64,000 bases of DNA from an uncultured Sulfitobacter sp. (GTDB lineage Bacteria > Pseudomonadota > Alphaproteobacteria > Rhodobacterales > Rhodobacteraceae): the NCBI GenBank assembly GCA_947502265.1, contig CANMZB010000001.1, positions 186,001-250,000 on the forward strand. Direction: 5' to 3'. Below, piece after piece: positions 26,870-35,875 of this stretch. A program made the position numbers and the translations under genes. Every line of letters begins with the position of its first letter. Position 1 is the stretch's first letter. A model generated the notes under the pieces. It saw only the letters and a program-made list of their open reading frames with translations. It was not told the DNA's origin and made no database searches.

Positions 26870-27117
26870 CGTTGATCTGGCTTTCACTCGCATGGGTTTT
26901 CGCGTCGGCCGGTGTCGCGATGCTGCCGATGCGGCGGCAATATATTCCGGGGGTCGCGTTGCTTTTGGCCGCGCCTGTGCTGATCGTTCTGATTGGCGCT
27001 CAATATGGTTGGGTGTTTGCGGCTCTGGCACTGGCCGCGTTTATTTCCATGTTTCGCAATCCGCTGCGCTATATCGCGGCGCGCTTGCGCGGCATTCAAC
27101 CGGAGATCCCCGAATGA
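26866..27117 (+). CDS. DUF2484-like membrane protein (first)
   Basis: 83 residues, three hydrophobic segments, with LPMRRQYIPGVALLL and SMFRNPLRYIAARLRG, typical of DUF2484 proteins of Rhodobacteraceae. Overlaps its neighbours by 4 bp on both sides. Similar in size and plan to the next gene (short cytosolic turn, RNPLRY / RWPVIYL near the end), suggesting a tandem duplication. Confidence 0.75.
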   Translation: MTLIWLSLAWVFASAGVAMLPMRRQYIPGVALLLAAPVLIVLIGAQYGWVFAALALAAFISMFRNPLRYIAARLRGIQPEIPE

Positions 27118-27371
27118 GCCTTTCTCTCGTCCTTGCCTGCCTTTGGGCGCTGGTTGCAAATGTTTTGGCGATGACGCCAAGCCGTGACTACCATTGGCGC
27201 AACGCCTATATCCTGATCGCTGCAGGCATCCCGATTGTGGGCTATGTAGTGACACAGCACGGGCCGTGGATTGGTCTGTTGGTGCTGGCGGGCGGCTGTT
27301 CGGTCTTGCGCTGGCCGGTGATCTATCTGGGGCGCTGGTTGCGTAATCGCGGCGGCAGGGCGGCGGAGTAA
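27114..27371 (+). CDS. DUF2484 membrane protein (second)
   Basis: 85 residues: MSLSLVLACLWALVANVLAMTPSRDYHW, then IPIVGYVVTQHGPWIGLLVLAGGCSVLRWPVIYLGRWLR. The DUF2484 pattern is clear. I set the start at 27114, where ATGA overlaps the previous stop; the frame is open upstream but that is antiparallel shadow of the previous gene. Function unknown; three membrane segments. Confidence 0.8.
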   Translation: MSLSLVLACLWALVANVLAMTPSRDYHWRNAYILIAAGIPIVGYVVTQHGPWIGLLVLAGGCSVLRWPVIYLGRWLRNRGGRAAE

Positions 27372-27375
27372 ACTC

Positions 27376-27660
27376 ATGCTGATCCCTGTCTTGACGGCTG
27401 TTCTGGCGCTCTGGATGTTTGGCTGCGGATATGCGGGTTATACCAAACGCTTTGGCCTGTTTGTCATTATCGCGGGCCTTGGCATGGGGCTCAATACGGT
27501 GTGGATGATGGTCGGGCTGGAGGCGCATCCTCTCTCGCCGCCCGCCTTGATGGCGCATGGTGCAGCCACGCTTTACGCGCTGTGTGCGCTGGCGACGGGG
27601 TGGCTGGCGGGCCGTATGGTGCGCAGCTTCCGCGAGAGCAGGGTCATCCGCAATGAGTGA
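27376..27660 (+). CDS. small membrane protein upstream of murB
   Basis: 94 residues: [85 protein letters not shown]. Three hydrophobic segments, basic C-terminus. Not a family I recognise. It overlaps the murB start by 8 bp, so both are translated from one message. Confidence 0.75.
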   Translation: MLIPVLTAVLALWMFGCGYAGYTKRFGLFVIIAGLGMGLNTVWMMVGLEAHPLSPPALMAHGAATLYALCALATGWLAGRMVRSFRESRVIRNE

Positions 27661-28570
27661 GCTGCCCGAAGTGCGTGGCAAGCTGACGCCGCACCGTCCC
27701 TTGTCGGAGCTGACCTGGTTGCGCGTGGGCGGGCCTGCGGATTATCTCTTCCAACCTGCCGATGTGGACGATCTGCAAAGCTTTTTGCGCGCGCTGCCGG
27801 AAACGGTACAGGTATTTCCGATGGGTGTCGGGTCCAATCTGATCGTGCGCGATGGCGGATTGCGCGCGGTTGTGATCCGGCTTGGCCGTGGCTTTAACAG
27901 CATCGAAGTCGAGGGCGGCACCGTCACCGCAGGGGCCGCCGCGCTGGATGCGCATGTGGCGCGCAAGGCCGCCGATGCGCGGCTTGATTTGACGTTTCTA
28001 CGCACCATTCCGGGCAGCATCGGCGGCGCTGTGCGCATGAATGCCGGTTGTTATGGCACCTATACGGCGGATCATTTCGTCAACGCGCAGGCGGTCACAC
28101 GTCAGGGCGATCTGGTCACGCTTGGGGCGGCTGATCTGGATTTCCAATACCGTCACAGCGATTTGTCCGATGGCGCGGTGATCGTCAGCGCCACCTTCGC
28201 CCCGCCCGCAGGCGTGCCGGAGGCGCTGCACGCCCGCATGACAGAGCAGCTGCGCAAACGCGACGAAACCCAACCCACCAAGGAGCGCAGCGCCGGTTCC
28301 ACCTTTCGCAATCCGGCCGGATACAGCTCGACCGGGCGTGCCGATGATGTGCATGACCTCAAGGCGTGGAAACTTATTCAGGATGCGGGCATGAAGGGGG
28401 CAACACGCGGTGGCGCGCAGATGTCCCTGAAACACGCCAATTTTCTGATCAATACCGGCGGGGCCAGCGCCGCAGATTTGATTGGGTTGGGCGAAGACGT
28501 GCGAAAAAAGGTTTACGATTCCAGCGGTATCACGCTACAGTGGGAGATACTGCGGATCGGTGAAGAATAA
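27653..28570 (+). CDS. murB: UDP-N-acetylenolpyruvoylglucosamine reductase MurB
   Basis: FAD/NADPH reduction of UDP-GlcNAc-enolpyruvate to UDP-MurNAc. [60 protein letters not shown] and [18 protein letters not shown] are characteristic; the catalytic Ser lies in the SAGSTFRNP segment. 305 residues, compact (type II-like) form. Start at 27653 chosen because [17 protein letters not shown] matches relatives. Confidence 0.95.
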   Translation: MSELPEVRGKLTPHRPLSELTWLRVGGPADYLFQPADVDDLQSFLRALPETVQVFPMGVGSNLIVRDGGLRAVVIRLGRGFNSIEVEGGTVTAGAAALDAHVARKAADARLDLTFLRTIPGSIGGAVRMNAGCYGTYTADHFVNAQAVTRQGDLVTLGAADLDFQYRHSDLSDGAVIVSATFAPPAGVPEALHARMTEQLRKRDETQPTKERSAGSTFRNPAGYSSTGRADDVHDLKAWKLIQDAGMKGATRGGAQMSLKHANFLINTGGASAADLIGLGEDVRKKVYDSSGITLQWEILRIGEE

Positions 28571-28662
28571 CGCCGCCAGCAGTCAGGTAAAAACCGCGCA
28601 AAGCGGACTCAGATAATAAACCACAGGCCGCAAAAGGCTTGGGACATTGAAGGCACAAGGGT

Positions 28663-29580
28663 ATGTCGAGCAGGACAAACCCGACAGTGGCGGTATTGAT
28701 GGGTGGCCCCTCGGCAGAGCGCGAGGTGTCGCTCGGCTCGGGGCGCGCGTGCGCCGCTGCACTGCGGGAATACGGATATCAAGACGTGATCGAGGTCGAC
28801 GCAGGCCCCGATCTTTGTGCTGTTCTGGCACAGATAAAACCACATGCCGTGTTGAATTGCCTGCACGGGCGCTGGGGTGAAGACGGCTGCGTTCAGGGTA
28901 TGCTTGAATGGCTTAAAATTCCCTATACACACTCCGGCGTTCTGGCCTCTGCTGTGGCGATGGACAAACAGCGCAGCAAAGACGTGTTCCGCGCCGCCGG
29001 TCTGCCGGTGGTGGAAAGCGTGATCGTCAAGGCGGATGAGGTGCGCGCGCGCCATGTGATGCTGCCGCCCTATGTCGTCAAACCGAATAACGAAGGCTCC
29101 TCTGTCGGCGTCTATCTGGTAGAGGTCGAAAATAACGGCCCGCCGCAGCTTGATGCGGATATGCCCGAGGACGTCATGGTCGAAACCTTCGCGCCGGGGC
29201 GCGAGTTAACAACCACGGTTGTGGGGGACCGCGCGCTGACTGTGACGGACATTATCACCACCGGCTGGTACGATTATGACGCCAAATACAAGGAAGGCGG
29301 TTCGCGCCATGTGGTGCCCGCCAATGTGCCCCCCGAGATTTTCGATCTTTGCCTCGACTATGCTCTGCGCGCGCACAACGCTTTGGGGTGTCGCGGTGTC
29401 AGCCGCACCGATTTCCGCTGGGACGAGGCGCGCGGCACCGAAGGGTTGATCCTTCTTGAAACGAACACCCAGCCGGGCATGACAGGCACGTCGCTGACGC
29501 CCGAACAGGCGCGCGCCACAGGAATGGGGTTTCCGGCGCTGTGCGCATGGATGGTCGAGGACGCCTCATGCGGACGCTGA
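28663..29580 (+). CDS. ddl: D-alanine:D-alanine ligase
   Basis: ATP-grasp ligase making D-Ala-D-Ala. VAVLMGGPSAEREVSLGSG, NCLHGRWGEDGCVQGMLE, PYTHSGVLASAVAMDKQRSK, VKPNNEGSSVGVY, ARGTEGLILLETNTQPGMT. 305 residues. There is a 92-bp gap after murB with no clear terminator. Overlaps ftsQ by 13 bp. Confidence 0.96.
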   Translation: MSSRTNPTVAVLMGGPSAEREVSLGSGRACAAALREYGYQDVIEVDAGPDLCAVLAQIKPHAVLNCLHGRWGEDGCVQGMLEWLKIPYTHSGVLASAVAMDKQRSKDVFRAAGLPVVESVIVKADEVRARHVMLPPYVVKPNNEGSSVGVYLVEVENNGPPQLDADMPEDVMVETFAPGRELTTTVVGDRALTVTDIITTGWYDYDAKYKEGGSRHVVPANVPPEIFDLCLDYALRAHNALGCRGVSRTDFRWDEARGTEGLILLETNTQPGMTGTSLTPEQARATGMGFPALCAWMVEDASCGR

Positions 29581-30458
29581 TCAGACGCGCCCCAAAAACC
29601 GGCAAACCCGATCCCGCGCCCTCGCGTTGGGCATGGCGGATGCAACGGTTGATGCTCACACCCGGCATCCGTTTTGCGCTGCGCGCAGGTGTGCCGATGT
29701 GTCTGACGCTGGTGGCGGGGACCTGGTATCTGTCTGACGACACCCGGCGCGGCGCGATTGAGCAGATGGTGGCCGATGCACGCGCCAGCATCGAGACGCG
29801 GCCCGAATTCATGGTAAACCTTATGGCCATCGACGGGGCCGAGGATGCGCTTGCCAGCTATATCCGCGAAAGTCTGCCGCTTGATTTCCCGCTCTCCAGT
29901 TTCGATCTGGATCTGGACGCCATGCGCGGCACTGTTACCGCGATTTCTGCCGTCAAATCCGCCTCTGTGCGGATCCGGCCGGGCGGCGTGTTGCAGATCG
30001 AGGTCCAGCCGCGCGAAGCGGTGGCGCTGTGGCGCTCGGACACCGGTCTGGCGCTGATCGACGAAAACGGTATTTACGTGGCCGCAGCAACCAGCCGCCA
30101 CGCGCGCCCCGATCTGCCGTTGATTGCGGGCGAGGGGGCGAACCTGCATGTGAGCGAAGCGCTGGAACTGCTGCAGGCGGCGGCGCCTTTGGGCGGGCGG
30201 CTGCGTGGCCTGGTGCGGATGGGCGAGCGGCGGTGGGATGTGGTGCTGGACCGTGAACAACGCATCCTGTTACCGACAAACGAGCCTGTGCGCGCGCTTG
30301 AACGTGTTGTGGCGCTGGAAGGCGCGCAGGATGTTCTGTCGCGCGATGTGGCACGGGTTGACCTGCGGCTGGCACGCCGTCCAATAGTGCAAATGACAAC
30401 AGAGGCCGCCGAAGAAAGGCAGGCCCAACAGGCAGCGTTTAGGGCAAAAAAGAAATGA
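29568..30458 (+). CDS. ftsQ: cell-division protein FtsQ
   Basis: Bitopic divisome protein linking early and late division proteins. Basic cytoplasmic N-terminus (about 40 residues), membrane segment PMCLTLVAGTWYLSD-region, POTRA-like domain LPLDFPLSSFDLDLDAMRGTVTAISAVKSASVRIRPGGVLQIEVQPREAVALWR (about 100-160), beta domain. 296 residues. I chose ATG 29568 inside ddl (gene starts MRTLIRRAPK); an in-frame ATG at 29541 is possible. Confidence 0.93.
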   Translation: MRTLIRRAPKTGKPDPAPSRWAWRMQRLMLTPGIRFALRAGVPMCLTLVAGTWYLSDDTRRGAIEQMVADARASIETRPEFMVNLMAIDGAEDALASYIRESLPLDFPLSSFDLDLDAMRGTVTAISAVKSASVRIRPGGVLQIEVQPREAVALWRSDTGLALIDENGIYVAAATSRHARPDLPLIAGEGANLHVSEALELLQAAAPLGGRLRGLVRMGERRWDVVLDREQRILLPTNEPVRALERVVALEGAQDVLSRDVARVDLRLARRPIVQMTTEAAEERQAQQAAFRAKKK

Positions 30459-31789
30459 ATGATCTATATCAGAGCCAGCGCACCATGCGGCACATGCGCA
30501 AACTTGCCATGCAGCGCGGGGTGGTGGCCATTCTGGACGTGGGCAGCTCCAAGATTGCCGCATTGGTCTTGCGGTTTGACGGCACGGCACGGCTGAACGA
30601 CGAAGGCGAGGTGCGGTCCCTGGCGGGCGGGTCGGGGTTTCGGGTGATCGGGGCGGCGACAACCCGCTCGCGCGGGGTCCGCTTTGGCGAGATCGTCGCG
30701 ATGCAAGAGACCGAACGCGCGATCCGCACCGCCCTTCAGGCCGCGCAAAAGATGGCCGGCATCCGTGTCGATCACGTCATTGCGTGTTTTTCGGGCGGCG
30801 AGCCGCGCAGTTACGGCCTTGATGCGCAGGTCGGCCTTGAGGATCAGGTCGTCAGCGAGCAAGACGTGGCGCGCGTTCTGGCGTCCTGCGATGTGCCGGA
30901 ATACGGCGAGGGCCGCGAAGTGCTGCACGCGCAGCCGGTGAATTTCACGCTCGACCACCGCACGGGGCTGGGCGATCCGCGCGGCCAGCTTGGCAATGAT
31001 CTGAGCGTTGATTTGCATATGCTGACAGTGGATGCCGCCGCCGTGCAACATCTGGCCTATTGCATCAAACGCTGCGATCTTGAGCTGGCGGGCATTGCTT
31101 CGTCTTCTTACGTCTCGGGCATTTCATCGCTGGTCGAGGACGAACAGGAACTGGGTGCGGCCTGTATTGATCTGGGTGGCGGGGCGACGGGTGTGTCGAT
31201 TTTCATCAAAAAGCACATGATCTACGCCGACAGCATCCGCATGGGGGGCGATCACGTCACCTCGGATATTTCGATGGGATTGCAGGTGCCAACGGCCAAC
31301 GCCGAGCGGATCAAGACATTTTATGGCGGGGTGCAAGCCACCGGCATGGACGACCGCGAGATGATCGAGATCGGCGGCGAGACGGGCGATTACGAACACG
31401 ACCGCCGCACCGCCAGCCGTGCCGAACTGATCGGCATCATGCGTCCGCGTGTCGAAGAAATTTTGGAAGAGGTCCGCGCCCGTCTGGACGCAGCCGGATT
31501 TGACCACCTGCCGAGCCAGCAGATCGTGCTGACGGGCGGGGGGAGCCAGATTCCCGGCCTTGACGGGTTGGCCAGCAAGATTTTGGGCCAACAGGTGCGC
31601 CTTGGCCGCCCCTTGCGGGTGCATGGATTGCCACAGGCCGCTACGGGACCGGGATTTTCTTCTGCGGTGGGGCTTGCGCTCTTTGCGGCGCACCCGCAGG
31701 ACGAATGGTGGGACTTTGATATACCCGCAGACAGATACCCCGCGCGTTCGCTGAAGCGCGCGGTGAAATGGTTCAAAGACAACTGGTAG
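30455..31789 (+). CDS. ftsA: cell-division protein FtsA
   Basis: Actin-fold membrane tether of the Z ring. AILDVGSSKIAALVLRF (phosphate 1), IDLGGGATGVSIF (phosphate 2), LTGGGSQIPGLDGLASKI (adenosine). The C-terminal SLKRAVKWFKDNW is the amphipathic helix that binds the membrane. 444 residues. ATGA overlap with ftsQ; ftsZ follows after 176 bp that include their own promoter-like AT-rich sequence. Confidence 0.96.
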   Translation: MNDLYQSQRTMRHMRKLAMQRGVVAILDVGSSKIAALVLRFDGTARLNDEGEVRSLAGGSGFRVIGAATTRSRGVRFGEIVAMQETERAIRTALQAAQKMAGIRVDHVIACFSGGEPRSYGLDAQVGLEDQVVSEQDVARVLASCDVPEYGEGREVLHAQPVNFTLDHRTGLGDPRGQLGNDLSVDLHMLTVDAAAVQHLAYCIKRCDLELAGIASSSYVSGISSLVEDEQELGAACIDLGGGATGVSIFIKKHMIYADSIRMGGDHVTSDISMGLQVPTANAERIKTFYGGVQATGMDDREMIEIGGETGDYEHDRRTASRAELIGIMRPRVEEILEEVRARLDAAGFDHLPSQQIVLTGGGSQIPGLDGLASKILGQQVRLGRPLRVHGLPQAATGPGFSSAVGLALFAAHPQDEWWDFDIPADRYPARSLKRAVKWFKDNW

Positions 31790-31965
31790 CCGCAAGATGG
31801 GGTGAGGGAAGCGAAATGCAGTAAGTATTGGCGAAAAGTTGCCTAGATTTGGCAGAAATTAGGCCTTTTTTACGTGACGACAGGCGTTATGGCGTCTAGA
31901 ATTGGCTAAATTCGGGACAAAAACGACCCGCGCGGTGCGGGCAACCAAAACAGGCGGAACCAACG

Positions 31966-33651
31966 ATGACTTTGAACCTTTCGATGCCGGGACAAGACGA
32001 TCTCAAACCACGCATTACAGTTTTCGGTGTGGGCGGGGCAGGCGGCAACGCCGTAAACAACATGATCGACAAGGCGCTGGATGGCGTTGATTTTGTCGTG
32101 GCCAACACCGACGCGCAGGCGTTGCAGCAAGCCAAGGCGGAAAACCGCGTTCAACTGGGCATCAAGGTGACCGAGGGGCTCGGTGCCGGTGCGCGCGCCT
32201 CCGTAGGTGCCGCGGCTGCCGAAGAAAGCATCGAGCAGATCGTTGATCACCTCGCGGGTGCGCACATGTGCTTTATCACGGCTGGTATGGGCGGCGGCAC
32301 CGGTACAGGCGCGGCCCCGATCATCGCGCAAGCCGCGCGCGAGCTGGGCGTTCTGACGGTGGGCGTTGTCACCAAGCCGTTCCAGTTCGAGGGTGCCAAG
32401 CGGATGCGTCAGGCCGAGGACGGCGTGGAAGCGCTGCAAAAGGTCGTTGATACGCTGATCATCATTCCCAACCAGAACCTGTTTCGGCTGGCCAATGAAA
32501 AGACCACCTTCACCGAAGCGTTCTCGCTTGCGGATGATGTGCTGTATCAGGGCGTCAAAGGCGTGACCGACCTGATGGTGCGTCCCGGCCTGATCAACCT
32601 CGACTTTGCGGACGTGCGTGCCGTGATGGACGAGATGGGTAAAGCCATGATGGGCACGGGCGAGGCAGACGGCGAAGACCGCGCAATCAAGGCCGCTGAA
32701 GCCGCAATTGCCAACCCGCTGCTGGACGAGATTTCCCTGCGCGGGGCCAAGGGTGTTCTGATTAACATCACCGGCGGCCACGATCTTACCCTGTTCGAAC
32801 TCGACGAAGCTGCCAACCGCATCCGCGAGGAAGTGGACCCCGAGGCCAACATCATCGTCGGGTCCACCTTGGACGAGTCAATGGGCGGTATGATGCGCGT
32901 AAGCGTTGTTGCAACAGGCATTGATGCGCTGGATGTGAACACCGAGATGCCGGTGCCGCGCCGCTCGATGTCCAAACCGCTGTCACAAGAAGCCCGTATC
33001 GAAGAACCAGACGAAGAGCCGGTCGCGGCCTCCGCACCCGCGCCTGTCGAAGCTGTGGCAGAACAATACGAAGAGCCTCAGGCACCAAGCTTCTTTGACG
33101 AAGCCCCGCGCGAAGCGGCCCGTCAGGATAACACGCGTGACATGTTCGCGTCATCGCGTCAGAACTCTGTTTCGGACGAGGCCGACGATCTGCCGCCCCC
33201 CGCCTATACGCCCGAGCCTGCTCCGGAGCATTCGATGCGTGACCCGCTTGAAGCAGAGCCGGATACCTTCATTGCACCGCGCGCGCCGACACCCGGCACG
33301 CCGTCACCCGAAGCCATGGCGCGCCTGCGCGCCGCAGCGGCCAAGCGGGCGGCACCTGGTGCCGAACCACGCGCCGCTGCTCCGGCATCAGAGCCGCGCC
33401 AGCAGCAACCACAGCCCGCCGCCGCGCATGGCGAGCGTCCGCGCTTTGGAATCAACTCGCTGATCAACCGTATGACGGGTGCACAAGAGGGTGAAAGCCA
33501 GCCGCGCGCGGCGCAGCCCCAACAGGCACCGCGCCGCCAGCCACCGGTTCAGGGCAACCAGACAGCCGCTGCACCGCAGCCGCGTCAAGAGCAGGATCCG
33601 GATCAGGAACGCATCGAAATTCCCGCGTTCCTGCGCCGTCAGGCAAATTAA
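31966..33651 (+). CDS. ftsZ: tubulin-like GTPase FtsZ
   Basis: Forms the Z ring. Residues 1-320 are the GTPase/polymerisation core: [16 protein letters not shown], the tubulin signature [13 protein letters not shown] near 107, PNQNLFRL, T7-loop [11 protein letters not shown]. Residues about 320-545 are a Pro/Ala/Gln/Glu-rich disordered linker of about 225 residues. The end [20 protein letters not shown] is the C-terminal peptide that docks FtsA. Length 561 is long compared with about 383 in Escherichia coli, but typical for Rhodobacteraceae. A GC stem CCCGC-GCGGT-GCGGG lies 20-35 nt before the ATG. Confidence 0.97.
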   Translation: MTLNLSMPGQDDLKPRITVFGVGGAGGNAVNNMIDKALDGVDFVVANTDAQALQQAKAENRVQLGIKVTEGLGAGARASVGAAAAEESIEQIVDHLAGAHMCFITAGMGGGTGTGAAPIIAQAARELGVLTVGVVTKPFQFEGAKRMRQAEDGVEALQKVVDTLIIIPNQNLFRLANEKTTFTEAFSLADDVLYQGVKGVTDLMVRPGLINLDFADVRAVMDEMGKAMMGTGEADGEDRAIKAAEAAIANPLLDEISLRGAKGVLINITGGHDLTLFELDEAANRIREEVDPEANIIVGSTLDESMGGMMRVSVVATGIDALDVNTEMPVPRRSMSKPLSQEARIEEPDEEPVAASAPAPVEAVAEQYEEPQAPSFFDEAPREAARQDNTRDMFASSRQNSVSDEADDLPPPAYTPEPAPEHSMRDPLEAEPDTFIAPRAPTPGTPSPEAMARLRAAAAKRAAPGAEPRAAAPASEPRQQQPQPAAAHGERPRFGINSLINRMTGAQEGESQPRAAQPQQAPRRQPPVQGNQTAAAPQPRQEQDPDQERIEIPAFLRRQAN

Positions 33652-33674
33652 AAAGTCTGAAAACGTGATGTGAG

Positions 33675-33698
33675 AGGCCGCCTTAGGGCGGCCTTTTT
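33675..33698 (+). terminator. intrinsic terminator after ftsZ
   Basis: AGGCCGCC (33675-33682), loop TTAG, GGCGGCCT (33687-33694), then TTTTTC. It closes the ftsA-ftsZ end of the dcw cluster. Confidence 0.85.
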
Positions 33699-33820
33699 CA
33701 TTTTAAACCAAGAGCTTATTGTAAGGAGAGCGGTATTCGGCCATTTTGTTACAGGGATGTTTCAGTCGGTTGCAAAGATTGAGTTGAGATGTGGCAACCA
33801 GCTTCTTAGGTAGGAGTTAA

Positions 33821-33836
33821 TCAAGTGGAAACTTGA
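33821..33836. promoter_or_regulatory. inverted repeat in the lpxC leader
   Basis: TCAAGT-GGAA-ACTTGA, 21 nt before the lpxC start. A second imperfect stem, GGTTGC near 33769 with GCAACC near 33795, lies upstream. They may form leader hairpins; no known riboregulator matches. Confidence 0.3.
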
Positions 33837-33856
33837 ACCAGATTTGAGGTGACCCC

Positions 33857-34780
33857 GTGCAGACAACAGTTAAAACAGCGATCAGCTTTAGCGGCCATGG
33901 CCTGCATTCTGGAAAACCCGCAACTGTAACCGTGCGGCCCGCAGCGGCCCATCATGGTATCTGGTTCAAGCGCACCGATATTCATCTGGGCGACACCATG
34001 ATCCCGGCCCGCTGGGATGCGGTGAACCGCTCTCCTTTGTGTACCAAGCTGGAAAATCCCGCCGGGCTACAGATTTCTACTGTCGAGCATCTGATGGCGG
34101 CGCTGGCCGGGTGCGGTATTCACAACGCATTGATCGAGATTGACGGCCCCGAAGTGCCGATCCTCGACGGCTCGGCCGCCCCGTTCGTGCGCGGTATCAT
34201 GGCGCGTGGCGTCCGGATGCAGGCCGCGCCAGTTATGGCGATCGAGGTCCTGAAAGAAGTGACCGTGCGCGACGGGGATGCGACGGCGACACTGGCGCCC
34301 TCAGATACGCTGCGCATTGATTTCGAGATTGATTTCGTGGATGCGGCGATTGGTCATCAGCAGAAAACGCTGGTCATGAACAACGGTACATTCGCGCGCG
34401 AGCTGTGCGACAGCCGCACGTTCTGCCGTCAGGCGGACGTAGAGGCGATGCAGGCGAACGGCCTTGCTCTTGGCGGTGCGCCCGGTGTGAACGCGGTGGT
34501 TTTCGACGGCGACAAAGTTCTCAGCCCCGGCGGTTTGCGTCATGCGGACGAGCCTGTGCGCCACAAAATGCTGGATGCGCTGGGTGATCTTGCGCTGGCA
34601 GGCGCGCCGATCCTTGGCCACTATACCGGTATCCGTGCGGGCCACTCGCTGACAAATACTCTGTTGCGCAAGCTATTTGCGACGCCGGGCGCGGTCCGTA
34701 TGACCGAGTGCGACAGCTATATCGCGGCGCGTTTGCCGGGTCACGGGCTGGCGTGGACCGAGATTCCGGCGGTGGCCTGA
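33857..34780 (+). CDS. lpxC: UDP-3-O-acyl-GlcNAc deacetylase LpxC
   Basis: Zn-dependent committed step of lipid A synthesis. ISFSGHGLHSGKPATVTVRPA, STVEHLMAALAGCGIHNALIEIDGPEVPILDGSAAPFV (zinc His and acidic residue), KMLDALGDLALAGAPILGHYTGIRAGHSLTN (zinc His/Asp). 307 residues. GTG start at 33857, preceded by GAGGTG 5 nt upstream. Has its own leader after the ftsZ terminator. Confidence 0.96.
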   Translation: MQTTVKTAISFSGHGLHSGKPATVTVRPAAAHHGIWFKRTDIHLGDTMIPARWDAVNRSPLCTKLENPAGLQISTVEHLMAALAGCGIHNALIEIDGPEVPILDGSAAPFVRGIMARGVRMQAAPVMAIEVLKEVTVRDGDATATLAPSDTLRIDFEIDFVDAAIGHQQKTLVMNNGTFARELCDSRTFCRQADVEAMQANGLALGGAPGVNAVVFDGDKVLSPGGLRHADEPVRHKMLDALGDLALAGAPILGHYTGIRAGHSLTNTLLRKLFATPGAVRMTECDSYIAARLPGHGLAWTEIPAVA

Positions 34781-34818
34781 GAATTAGACGCTTTCCGTCC
34801 CTGATCCAAGAGTGTTAA

Positions 34819-34849
34819 AAGGCCCGTAGCATCCGCTTCGGGCCTTGTT
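34819..34849 (+). terminator. terminator after lpxC
   Basis: AAGGCCCG (34819-34826), 12-nt loop, CGGGCCTT (34839-34846), then GTTC. Good stem, short T-run. Confidence 0.6.
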
Positions 34850-34965
34850 CATAAAGTGGTAAATCGACGTTTTGCACCGTCGGTTATTGTGCTAACACGA
34901 GGGCAGACAGGCGCCCGTTGCCTGTGTGACAGAGTTTTGTGGTCGAAGAATAAGGATAGCCAGAG

Positions 34966-35838
34966 ATGGGTTTTGGAGGGTCTGCTAAACGTCTTTCCGC
35001 CACATTGGTGGTTGTTGCGGCACTTGGTGCGTGTAGCTCAGGCAGCGATGCCGGCAAATTCACTGGCAGCTTTTTCAATCCGCAGGAAATCCCGCTCGAA
35101 ACCTACACGCCCGAGCAGATATTCGAGCGCGGCGAATTCGAGCTGAACCGCAAGCGCCCGAAAGAGGGGGCTTTCTACTTTTCCGAGATCGAGCGGCTAT
35201 ATCCCTATTCCGAATGGGCCAAGCGCGCGCTGATCATGCAGGCCTTTGCCTTTCATCAGGACGGCGATTACCCCAACAGCCGTTCTGCCTCACAGCGCTT
35301 TATGGATTTCTACCCCGATGATGATGATGCGGCCTATGCCGCCTATCTTCTGGCGCTCAGCTATTATGACCAGATCGACGATGTGGGCCGCGATCAGGGC
35401 CTGACCTTTCAGGCGCTGCAATCGCTGCGCCAGGTGATCGAACGCTATCCCGACAGTGAATATGCGCGCACCTCGATCCTGAAATTCGATCTGGCCTTTG
35501 ATCACCTTGCTGGCAAGGAAATGGAGATCGGGCGCTACTATCTGCGCCGTGGCCATTACACGGCAGCGATCAACCGCTTCCGCGTTGTTGTCGAAGATTT
35601 CCAGACCACCACCCACACCGCAGAATCGCTGCACCGGCTGGTCGAATCCTATCTCAGCCTTGGCCTGACCGACGAGGCACAGACAGCGGGTGCGATTCTG
35701 GGTCATAACTACCGCTCGACGCAGTGGTACGCGGACAGCTATAAATTGCTGACGGGCCGTGGGCTTGAACTGAAATCGTTGGGCGACAACTGGCTGTCGG
35801 CGATATATCGTCAGATGCTGAAAGGCGAATGGCTGTAA
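34966..35838 (+). CDS. bamD: outer-membrane assembly lipoprotein BamD
   Basis: Essential lipoprotein of the BAM complex. Signal peptide with lipobox LGAC (Cys23), then TPR repeats: EQIFERGEFELNRKRPKEGAFYFSEIERLYPYSEWAKRALIMQAFAFHQDGDY, and HYTAAINRFRVVVEDFQTTTHTAESLHRLVESYLSLGL. 290 residues. Same strand as lpxC and recN, a conserved order. RBS AGCCAGAG-like, weak. Confidence 0.94.
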   Translation: MGFGGSAKRLSATLVVVAALGACSSGSDAGKFTGSFFNPQEIPLETYTPEQIFERGEFELNRKRPKEGAFYFSEIERLYPYSEWAKRALIMQAFAFHQDGDYPNSRSASQRFMDFYPDDDDAAYAAYLLALSYYDQIDDVGRDQGLTFQALQSLRQVIERYPDSEYARTSILKFDLAFDHLAGKEMEIGRYYLRRGHYTAAINRFRVVVEDFQTTTHTAESLHRLVESYLSLGLTDEAQTAGAILGHNYRSTQWYADSYKLLTGRGLELKSLGDNWLSAIYRQMLKGEWL

Positions 35839-35875
35839 TAGTGCGGTCACGCCTTCTTTCGACGGATACATCGTA

